A stretch of DNA of 52,771 nt from an uncultured Verrucomicrobia subdivision 3 bacterium (GTDB lineage Bacteria > Verrucomicrobiota > Verrucomicrobiia > Limisphaerales > UBA11358), in contig CAISEZ010000096.1 in NCBI GenBank assembly GCA_903884535.1, positions 1 through 52,771 of the forward strand, written 5' to 3'. The notes beneath the pieces are model-generated. The model was not told the origin of the DNA. It worked only from the letters and a program-made list of their open reading frames with translations, and did no database searches. Positions 1-6,565 of the stretch are shown here, piece by piece; the stretch's first letter is position 1, and the number at the start of each line of letters is the position of its first letter. The translations under genes were made by a program, and so were the position numbers.

Positions 1-677
1 TGGCGCGCGGCGACTTTCTGCAACTGCCAGTGCATGCCGGTGGTTTTGTCGTCGTAAATCTGGATGCGATACATGCCGAGATTGCGCTCGCCGGTGTCCG
101 GGTCACGCGTGACGACGCACGGCAGCGTGATGAAACGTCCGCCGTCCAAAGGCCAGCAGCGTAAAATCGGCAAGTTTGCCAAGGTTGGAGGTTGAAGGTT
201 GAAGGTTGAAGGTTGATTGACGTCCGGCGCTTTCGGCCAACTTTGGACTTTGGACGTTGGGCTTTGGACTAAATGAACGACATCCTTGCACGAACCGCTC
301 TTCACCGTCTTCGGTTTCGCATGGCGCAAATCCAGCGCGAGCGAGAGCAGCTTGATGGCTTCCTTGAAACTCGTCGGCGGCTTGGCCTTCATCAGCGCGC
401 CGAGTTCGTTCGCGACTTCGTCTACGGATTCCGCGCCCATGCTCATGGCCATGCGCTTGTGCGAGCCGAGCGTGTTGATGGCCACGGGAAACGGCGAGAC
501 CACGCCGTTGATCGTGGGTTTCTCAAACAGCAAAGCCTTGCCACCGCCGGGTAATTTCATTTCGCGATCGGCGATTTCGGTGATCTCGAGTTCGGTGGCG
601 ACGGGCTGGGAAATGCGTTTCAATTCGCCCGCCTTATCAAGGGCGTTGACGAAATCGCGGAAGGAATCAAAAGCCAT
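1..677 (-). CDS. ubiD: UbiD-family (prenylated-FMN) decarboxylase, N-terminal part, cut by window edge
   Basis: The first 225 codons are present and the C-terminus lies outside the window. The N-terminus reads like UbiD: a helix with RDFVNALDKAGELKRIS, then ELEITEIADREMK, then the glycine-rich GGGKALLFEKP. Further on come LPILRCWPLDGGRFITLP and VVTRDPDTGERNLGMYRIQ, the conserved core before the prFMN-binding region. UbiD enzymes decarboxylate aromatic or unsaturated acids using prenylated FMN, for example 4-hydroxy-3-polyprenylbenzoate or the futalosine-type menaquinone intermediate; which substrate applies here cannot be told. Residues about 136-166 are abnormal. The short loop expected between CKDVV and LPIL is replaced by a roughly 30-residue Ser/Pro/Gln-rich stretch encoded by heptamer repeats, and the frame is kept. 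The start is the ATG at 677. Confidence 0.9.
   Translation of the reverse strand, partial: MAFDSFRDFVNALDKAGELKRISQPVATELEITEIADREMKLPGGGKALLFEKPTINGVVSPFPVAINTLGSHKRMAMSMGAESVDEVANELGALMKAKPPTSFKEAIKLLSLALDLRHAKPKTVKSGSCKDVVHLVQSPTSKVQSWPKAPDVNQPSTFNLQPPTLANLPILRCWPLDGGRFITLPCVVTRDPDTGERNLGMYRIQIYDDKTTGMHWQLQKVAAR
183..270. repeat. Two heptamer tandem-repeat blocks inside ubiD
   Basis: Positions 183-217 contain five consecutive 7-base units: GGTTGGA, GGTTGAA three times, then GGTTGAT. Positions 240-267 contain four units of a different heptamer: ACTTTGG twice, ACGTTGG and GCTTTGG. A 22-base spacer separates the blocks. On the ubiD coding strand they read through without a stop as LVQSPTSKVQSW and NQPSTFNLQPPT. 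The second heptamer family also occurs inside cstA at 24166-24193. Confidence 0.9.
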
Positions 678-769
678 ACGCCCGCGAAGCTAACTGAATA
701 CCCAACGCCGGGCAATGCGGTTTAAGCCAAACTTGACTATTTGCCGCTTAAATGTTCACGTGTCTAATT

Positions 770-1468
770 ATGAATGGGAAAAACCTCGGTCTGATATTGG
801 CATTCGCATTACTTGCGCCGCTCACAATCAGCGCACAAGGAACTTTATACGCGTCAAATCTTGGAGAACCAATTTCCGCAATTGGAGCGGGCGTCGCACA
901 AGATAGGTGGATTGCAGCCCAATTCTTTACTGGAACAAATTCTGATGGTTATACGCTAGGCTCTATCCAAGTCTTGATGACCGGCACCGGTGGCAGTCCG
1001 AGCGGTTTCAGCCTTATGCTTTATACGGATAATAGCGGTCTGCCTGGAAACATCCTTGGCACATTAAGCGGTTCATCAAATCCAAGCACTGGGGGAACTT
1101 ACGACTATACAGCTACCGGCAATACTTTGTCTTCGTTGACCCCCTATTGGATTGTCGCAACAGCGGCAACACCTGCTTTTCCGGCGAATTTTTATGGGTG
1201 GCAAGTTGCGAGCGATTCTAATTACACACTCAACGGCGGCTGGAATGTCGGGCTGACTGGCTACTCTGCCAATGGTGCAAACTGGAATACTTTTTCATCC
1301 CCCGTTCAATTTGGAATTATTGCCACGCCCGTGCCCGAACCCCAAACCCTCGCTCTCGTTGGGTTTGGCTTGGCAGCCATTTTCTATCGGCTCAGAAAAT
1401 TATTCTTGCAGTTCGAAATGTTGAAACAAAATTATAACGCTTTCGCTTTTATCCCAGTTTTTCCTTAA
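770..1468 (+). CDS. PEP-CTERM sorted exported protein with choice-of-anchor-R-like domain
   Basis: The 232-residue protein starts with a signal peptide (MNGKNLGLILAFALLAPL, then an SAQG cleavage region). The secreted body is rich in Gly, Ser and Thr, with YTLGSIQVLM, GFSLMLYTDNSGLPG and YWIVATAAT. That pattern fits the choice-of-anchor R domain of Verrucomicrobia. The sorting signal is VPEPQTLALVGFGLAAI followed by the basic YRLRK. PEP-CTERM proteins are processed by an exosortase and delivered to the surface or exopolysaccharide matrix; no exosortase is in this window. About 20 residues (from FLQFEML on) follow the basic patch, where such proteins normally end, so the stop may have been lost. 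An ATG at 752 would add six residues; 770 gives the better signal peptide. Confidence 0.75.
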   Translation: MNGKNLGLILAFALLAPLTISAQGTLYASNLGEPISAIGAGVAQDRWIAAQFFTGTNSDGYTLGSIQVLMTGTGGSPSGFSLMLYTDNSGLPGNILGTLSGSSNPSTGGTYDYTATGNTLSSLTPYWIVATAATPAFPANFYGWQVASDSNYTLNGGWNVGLTGYSANGANWNTFSSPVQFGIIATPVPEPQTLALVGFGLAAIFYRLRKLFLQFEMLKQNYNAFAFIPVFP

Positions 1469-1527
1469 CGCGCTTCGTGAAACTTTCCGTGCGGATGACG
1501 GCGTGTTTGTGCAGACCGCGCACGGAA

Positions 1528-1953
1528 TCATTTCAAGAACTGGTTTTCCTCGGCGGTGAGCGGCGGCCACACTTTGAGCTTTTGCGTTGCCGCCAGCACG
1601 CGCTGAAAGCTGCGCGTGTCGAAGGAGACAAAGGTTTTGAAGTTGCCGGCCACGGCGGCGGCCACGTGCAGGGCGTCCAGCGACCGGAGCTTTTTCCAGC
1701 GCGGACAGAAGTTGCTGATCAATCCTGCGGCACGCTTCGCAACGAGATCAGCCTCCAGTTCTAGCGGATAAAGTTTTTGCCCCCGGCCACATCTTCCTTG
1801 ACCCAGCCCTAAAGTTTTTCGGCGTTTTCGGGATGGTTTGTCCAAAAAGATTTCACCAGTTCCGGCCAGTGCAGAAAAAGCCAACGGCAGGCGCGGGCTG
1901 TTGGCTTCAATGAATTTTCGCGCCGCAGACGTGTTCGCATCCAATCCGTAGTC
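1528..1953 (-). pseudogene. Decayed PIN-domain (VapC-like) nuclease remnant
   Basis: Recognisable PIN-domain pieces lie in different frames. ANTSAARKFIEANSPRLPL is in one frame. HWPELVKSFWTNHPENAEKL is in another and is followed by a TAG. ELEADLVAKRAAGLIS, LDALHVAAAVAGNFKTFVSFD and RVLAATQKLKVWPPL return to the first frame. The LDALHVAAA and FVSFD segments carry the C-terminal acidic residues of PIN nucleases. The N-terminal strand with the first catalytic Asp is absent and no start codon precedes it. No antitoxin gene is next to it. It abuts the shifted-frame stop of the STAS gene. I read it as a dead toxin-type gene, although assembly indels could explain part of the damage. Confidence 0.6.
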
Positions 1954-2285
1954 AGGCAATCGCGCCTTGCACCAGTTCCACATGTTTGTCGAGCCGCGTG
2001 AAGAGGAAGGTGCGGTGGACATTCGGGTTGGCATAAACGATCTGCATCTTTGCCCCTTTTTTTTTGCACGGCTTTCAAAATAGTGATGATGAAGTTGAGG
2101 CCGACGGAATCCACCATCTTGGCACCGGCGAGATCCAGCCGGAACAATTGCCACGCTGATTTTTCCGTGGAAGTGTCGCACAGCGCGTGGATGTCCGCAC
2201 GCAGCCGTGCGGCGGTGGTGCTGATCAGGTCGCCGTTGATGGTGACAGTGAGAATACCGTTACTTGGGTCGAGGTTGGTTTTCAT
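1952..2285 (-). CDS. STAS-domain anti-anti-sigma-type protein, frameshifted at an A9 run
   Basis: The start overlaps the stop of the phosphatase gene in an ATGA (2282-2285), so the two are probably translationally coupled. The first frame gives a normal STAS fold start: ILTVTINGDLISTTAARLRADI, then LDLAGAKMVDSVGLNFI with Ser in the usual phospho-acceptor position of SpoIIAA/RsbV proteins. At a run of nine A (2057-2065 on the plus strand) the literal frame leaves the family. Skipping one A restores MQIVYANPNVHRTFLFTRL, the expected last strand and helix, and ends at TGA 1952-1954, for about 110 residues. Without the skip a chimeric 158-residue product would end at 1809. Possible causes are a sequencing or assembly error, a real mutation, or slippage on the A run. 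The likely partner is the upstream phosphatase/kinase. Confidence 0.75.
2057..2065 (-). other. A9 homopolymer at the STAS frameshift
   Basis: The coding strand has nine consecutive A after GTGC. Eight A would give the continuous STAS domain, nine moves translation into an unrelated frame, and ten would enter the PIN-remnant frame. Runs of this length are prone to polymerase slippage and also to sequencing error. Confidence 0.85.
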
Positions 2286-3862
2286 AGTTGGAAATGGAGA
2301 ATCAGGCTGGCGCCGTTGCGTTCAAATTTCACGGCGTGCGCCAGGTTTTTGATGAAGATTAGGCCGCGATGTTCGTCAATCAGTTCGAGCACGCTGTTTT
2401 CGTCATGCGCCGCAAAGTCAAATTGGTGGCCGGTCCCGGGATCCTCCACATGGATGCGAATCTCATGCTGGCCGGCATGATAACTCATTTGAAAACACAC
2501 GGACTGGCTGGCCGACCGCTGGCAGCCGTGGTTCATGGCGTTGAGCATGGCTTCGCGCGTTGCCAGCAAGATGTCGTGTTCCGCTGCCGCGCTCAGCTCC
2601 GGCAGCGCCAATTTCAGATTGCGCTGCCAACTGGCGGCGAGCGCATCAATTTCGCCACCCTGATCGCCGCGATATTTTTCAACCATGAGGGGCAGCAGCA
2701 GGCCGTCGGCGGAGGGGCCCGCCGGCAGTTGAATCGAGGCAAACAGGATGTCGTCTTTGGCTTGGGCCAACTGCGGCAGCACGACGGATTTTTGCTTGGC
2801 CTGTTGCAAGGCGAACGCCAGGCATAGCGGATGCACGTCCAACGCCTCAGCCAGTTCTTCTAATCCATCGGTCCACAAATAAATGGTGCCGCCGCCGGCG
2901 ATGGAATGGATGACAGCGCGCGCGTCCATATCCGGAAACCAGCCCAGCGGCGGGCCTTCATTTTCGCACATGGCCCGTGCCCGGCCATCGGGCGCGACAA
3001 GAATCGGCACCGGCGCGCCACAAGTAAACACGATGGCGATTTGCTGGTGCAGGTTGATCAGCACCGACGCGGCGGCGAGCGAAGTGCCGACGGAATTTTT
3101 AAGCTGAAGCTGGTCGGCCTGGTTCCATTCGTTGACGAGGAAGTCGTTAAAATAGCTGAAGATTTCCGGCAGCGGCGCGGCGCGCATCAGCATTCCGCGG
3201 AAGATGCCTTGAAAATACGCCGAGATGTAGGCGGCCTGCAAATCGTGGCCGGAAACGTCCGACAACAGATAGCAGTGCATGTCCGGCTTGAACTGGAAGT
3301 AGCCCAGGAAATCCCCGCCCGCCTCGAGTTTGGGATGGTAGCAGACATCCACTAAAAGTTTTCCGCTGGCCGTCTGGTTGGACTGCACCATCCAGAGTTG
3401 GGTGCGGCCGAGATTTTTCACCGACGAATCGGACCGGGCCATCTGGCGCTGGCGGCCCGTTTGTTGAATGGCCTGTTCGATGGCGGGGAAAAGCTTCTGA
3501 AGGTTGACGGGTTTTTCCAAAAAATCCGTCGCGCCGCGCCGGAGTGATTCGGTGACGATGTGTTTTTCGCCTTCGCCAGTCAGGATGATGGTGGCGAGGC
3601 CGGGATCTTTGATTCTGACCCAGTCCAACAGATCCAAGCCGTTGCGGCCGGGCATCCAATAGTCGGTGACCACGCAGTCAAAATAATCAATCCCCCGGTT
3701 TTCAAGCTGCTCTTGGGCGATTTCCGCGCTCTCGACGTGGCTGACGTCATAGCCCTGCTTCTGCAGGCTCATGCGCAAAAATGCCCGGCAGACCAGGTCA
3801 TCTTCGACGATCAGCACGCGCCGCGGTCTCGCGGACGAGACCGGCTCGATGAGATTCAACAT
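2282..3862 (-). CDS. Response regulator fused to PP2C/SpoIIE phosphatase and RsbW-like ATPase
   Basis: This 526-residue cytoplasmic protein has three domains. An N-terminal receiver (about 14-130) has the acidic pair in VLIVEDD, the phospho-acceptor Asp67 in VVTDYWMPG, and the Lys of FLEKPV. A SpoIIE/RsbU-type PP2C phosphatase (about 185-385) has metal-binding Asp in GGDFLG and SDVSGHD. A C-terminal GHKL ATPase of the RsbW/SpoIIAB class (about 405-526) has the N-box EAMLNAMNHG and HVEDPGTG. Together with the overlapping STAS gene it looks like a partner-switching module in which one polypeptide carries both the phosphatase that would activate STAS and the kinase that would inactivate it, gated by a phosphorelay. 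The output target is unknown; the adjacent chemotaxis cluster is one possibility. The start at ATG 3862 places the receiver at the N-terminus; an extension to 3979 has no domain support. Confidence 0.85.
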   Translation of the reverse strand: MLNLIEPVSSARPRRVLIVEDDLVCRAFLRMSLQKQGYDVSHVESAEIAQEQLENRGIDYFDCVVTDYWMPGRNGLDLLDWVRIKDPGLATIILTGEGEKHIVTESLRRGATDFLEKPVNLQKLFPAIEQAIQQTGRQRQMARSDSSVKNLGRTQLWMVQSNQTASGKLLVDVCYHPKLEAGGDFLGYFQFKPDMHCYLLSDVSGHDLQAAYISAYFQGIFRGMLMRAAPLPEIFSYFNDFLVNEWNQADQLQLKNSVGTSLAAASVLINLHQQIAIVFTCGAPVPILVAPDGRARAMCENEGPPLGWFPDMDARAVIHSIAGGGTIYLWTDGLEELAEALDVHPLCLAFALQQAKQKSVVLPQLAQAKDDILFASIQLPAGPSADGLLLPLMVEKYRGDQGGEIDALAASWQRNLKLALPELSAAAEHDILLATREAMLNAMNHGCQRSASQSVCFQMSYHAGQHEIRIHVEDPGTGHQFDFAAHDENSVLELIDEHRGLIFIKNLAHAVKFERNGASLILHFQL

Positions 3863-4172
3863 TTTGGAACAAACGCTTCGCCAAGTCCGCCAATGGACAT
3901 GGAGTCGCGGTTCATCATCGGCGCACGGGCTAAAAACTTGAGCTGGAAGCCCGCCGGGCCAAGGCGCTTTTTTGTTCAAGCTTCACCCGGCGCTGCCGAT
4001 AGGAAGCCGGGAATCAATCAATAAAAACACTGCATGGTTCGGCGCCGGCGCGGATCGGCGCCGTTTTGGCGGCCGAATGGGAAGCTGATGCAGGAAAAAT
4101 AATGAGCCTGAAGAGCCAACGGGATGATGGATTAAAATCTGTTGTCGCACCGGAACGCGTGTCGGTTTTGAC
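3863..4172. other. Intergenic region between divergent signalling operons
   Basis: This gap of about 310 bases must hold promoters for the phosphatase operon (minus) and the chemotaxis cluster (plus). I see no coding potential. A GC-rich inverted repeat near 4044-4068 (GGCGCCG and CGGCGCC) could form a hairpin but lacks a good T tract. I could not assign a convincing sigma-70 pair or a known riboswitch class. Confidence 0.4.
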
Positions 4173-6113
4173 ATGAAGCGATTTTATTTATCACGGCTCT
4201 GGGAAGCCATTGTCACCAGCCCGGCCCGCTGGGGCGGCCTTGTCGCCGGCTGGCGGGCGCGGATCCTGCCGCGCCCGGCTTCGCTCGCAGCCGCGAGTGC
4301 TAACCTTAAAAACTCTGCCAACGAACTTCATCAGGTTTCCGGCGCGCTGGAAAAACGTTTTCTGGCGACCGGCGCGGCGATGGAGCAGCTCGCCGGCAAG
4401 GGCGTCATTTTTGTCCAGCTCAGCGAGAAATTGCTTAACACCGCCACCGGCCGGGTCGGCGGTTCCGGTTTGTTTTTCACGGCCATGCACGTGGTCGAAA
4501 CGCCGCTGCAATTCCTGAATGACAGCCACACCAGCACCCGCGCCCTGTTGCAACGGCTGCAGCACGCCAACAACCGGATTGATGAGTTCATCAATATCCA
4601 GGCGGAACTTCAACGCACCATTGCTCCGCTGAAATATATTCAGACGCTGTTCAAGATCGAATCCGCGCCGCTCGGCGAAAACGTCCAGGCCATGTTTGGC
4701 GCGCTTACTCTGGAAATTGAAAAATTACACGATCAGATTTGCGAGCTGTTCACCACCAAATTTTTGGAGCTCCGCGAAATCCAGCGCACCGTCCGGCAGG
4801 TCATCGGCGAACTCCAGACGCAAACCGACAACCTCTGGGATGGCATCTCGCGGGAAAAATCCCAGATCGACCAATCGCTCGCCAAACTGCAGCACGAACT
4901 CTTGGAGAACCAGCAGCGCGAACCCCGCATCAGCCGGGTCGGCAAGGAAATCAACCAAGACATTCAGCGCATCGTCATCGGGCTGCAATACCAGGACATC
5001 ATCAATCAAAAATTGCAGCACACCAGCGCCGCGCTGACCCAAATTGAAGAGCAACTCGCCGCGGCAGCGGGCCCGGAATTGTTGAACCAGTCCTGCCGGC
5101 TGGAAGCCGGGCAGTTGGAAGCTGTCCGCCAGGATCTGGCCGGCGCGGAAACGGCCGTTAAATCCGGCGTGAAAAACATTCTGAACCGGCTCGTCAGCGC
5201 TGATTCGCAGTGTCTCTCCTTGGCGGAATTCGAGCAGCTCACCACTTCCGCGGACGGCATGGTGCAGGTCTTGTTCGATGTGTTTGAAACGCTTCGCAAC
5301 CAAACCGCCGCCACTGCCGCCAGCTCGGCCGCCGCGTTTGATAAACTTCGGCCCATCGGCGGACTGGCCTCCGATCTCACACGCGTCGTGCGGGATTTTT
5401 CCCAGCGCATTCACCTCATTGGCCTTAATGCCCAGGTGCAGGCCGCCCAAGTGGGCAACGGCGGCGCGCTGGAAGTGCTGTCCGCCCGCACCAGTGAAAT
5501 TTCCCGCGCCACCACGCAGATCAGCGAAAGCGTCGCCCGGCATCTGGATCAGTTGGTCGCCGACCTGGCCGAAGGCGTGAAGGAATTGGAAGCGTTGCAA
5601 AATGAAGCGATCAAACAGCAAAGCACGCTGGCCAATGAAGGGGCCGCGGCGGAAAGCAGCCTCCATGCGTTGCGAGACGATGCGCTGGGCACGCTGCTGC
5701 AGGTCAACACGCTGATTGACGAAATCCGCAGCGAATCCCAAAGCCTCACCGACAGCATTGATTTCGTCGCGACGGCGGATGCGCCGCTCGCCAAACTGGA
5801 AAACGAATTACATCAGCTTGCGGAAATGGTCGGGCACAACGTCCCGTCGTCGTCCCAACCGGCCGCGCAGATACAAAAACTGCAAAACGGTTACACGATG
5901 AACTCGGAACGGAAAGTGTTCGCCCGCGTGGTCAACGGGCAAGAGCAGGTGGAGGTGGAAGCCGCAGAGCAGGGCGTGGAGTTGTTTGGTGATTTCACCG
6001 CTGCGACCACCTCCGATTTGCCAAAAAATTCCACCGTGCCTGCGACGACGAGCCTGCGAGTGCCGCCGGTCAACCCACCCGCCCCGCTCGGCGACAACGC
6101 AGAATTGTTTTAA
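4173..6113 (+). CDS. Soluble MCP-like coiled-coil protein, first gene of chemotaxis cluster
   Basis: This is a 646-residue, mostly helical protein without a signal peptide or membrane segment. Long heptad-rich regions span about 45-570. Near residues 410-450 is IHLIGLNAQVQAAQVG followed by ALEVLSARTSEISRATTQI. It resembles the hairpin tip of methyl-accepting proteins (compare [16 protein letters not shown] in the MCP at 9411) but is degenerate: the Glu, Arg and Gly positions that bind CheA and CheW are altered. It could be a structural or adaptor element of a cytoplasmic array, or a signalling component tuned to this CheA. The C-terminal tail of about 60 residues is Pro/Thr-rich and probably disordered. 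The start ATG at 4173 is supported by the divergent gap upstream. Confidence 0.65.
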   Translation: MKRFYLSRLWEAIVTSPARWGGLVAGWRARILPRPASLAAASANLKNSANELHQVSGALEKRFLATGAAMEQLAGKGVIFVQLSEKLLNTATGRVGGSGLFFTAMHVVETPLQFLNDSHTSTRALLQRLQHANNRIDEFINIQAELQRTIAPLKYIQTLFKIESAPLGENVQAMFGALTLEIEKLHDQICELFTTKFLELREIQRTVRQVIGELQTQTDNLWDGISREKSQIDQSLAKLQHELLENQQREPRISRVGKEINQDIQRIVIGLQYQDIINQKLQHTSAALTQIEEQLAAAAGPELLNQSCRLEAGQLEAVRQDLAGAETAVKSGVKNILNRLVSADSQCLSLAEFEQLTTSADGMVQVLFDVFETLRNQTAATAASSAAAFDKLRPIGGLASDLTRVVRDFSQRIHLIGLNAQVQAAQVGNGGALEVLSARTSEISRATTQISESVARHLDQLVADLAEGVKELEALQNEAIKQQSTLANEGAAAESSLHALRDDALGTLLQVNTLIDEIRSESQSLTDSIDFVATADAPLAKLENELHQLAEMVGHNVPSSSQPAAQIQKLQNGYTMNSERKVFARVVNGQEQVEVEAAEQGVELFGDFTAATTSDLPKNSTVPATTSLRVPPVNPPAPLGDNAELF

Positions 6114-6184
6114 GTATGGCCGCGAGATCACCGATTAAGAAATGCGGGAGCCGTGCGTAAAGCATCTCCCGGCTGAAATCAATT

Positions 6185-6553
6185 ATGGGCAAAAGCATCA
6201 TATCCATTGACGATTCCTCAACCATGAGGCGGATGGTGGCCTTCACTCTCAAGGGCGCCGGCTACGACGTTCTGGAAGCCAGCGATGGCGCGGAAGCGCT
6301 CAAAGTGCTGAAAGGCCGCACCGTGGACCTCGTGATTTCCGACATCAACATGCCGAACATGGATGGTTTGGAGCTGACGCGTCAGCTGCGCAGCCAGTCC
6401 GCGTTTAGCCGCACGCCGATTTTGCTGCTCACCACCGAGTCGGATCCAAGTAAAAAAGCCGAGGGCCGCGCTGCCGGCGCGACCGGCTGGATTGTCAAAC
6501 CTTTCAGCCAGGATCAATTGCTGGCCATTGTCGGCAAAGTCCTCCCTTCCTGA
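6185..6553 (+). CDS. cheY: CheY-type single-domain response regulator
   Basis: The 122-residue protein is one receiver domain. It shows the acidic pair in ISIDDSS, the phospho-acceptor Asp in LVISDINMPNMDG, a Thr in LLLTTES and the Lys of WIVKPFS. There is no output domain, so it acts as a diffusible phospho-carrier from CheA to the motor or another target. The STMRRMVAFTLKGAGYDVLEA segment is typical of CheY proteins encoded next to cheA. It lies 12 bases upstream of cheA, almost certainly in the same transcript. Confidence 0.92.
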   Translation: MGKSIISIDDSSTMRRMVAFTLKGAGYDVLEASDGAEALKVLKGRTVDLVISDINMPNMDGLELTRQLRSQSAFSRTPILLLTTESDPSKKAEGRAAGATGWIVKPFSQDQLLAIVGKVLPS

Positions 6554-6565
6554 TCCAAAACTGTC

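Noticed and set aside
183..270. Short tandem units as a CRISPR array
   Set aside because: The units are contiguous 7-mers without unique spacers of CRISPR size, and no cas gene is present.
286..693. Long plus-strand open frame over the ubiD region
   Set aside because: It is the antisense shadow of ubiD; the minus frame gives a clear UbiD protein.
4044..4068. GC-rich hairpin in the 3863-4172 gap as a terminator or riboswitch
   Set aside because: It lacks a T tract, and I could not match the surrounding sequence to a known riboswitch consensus.
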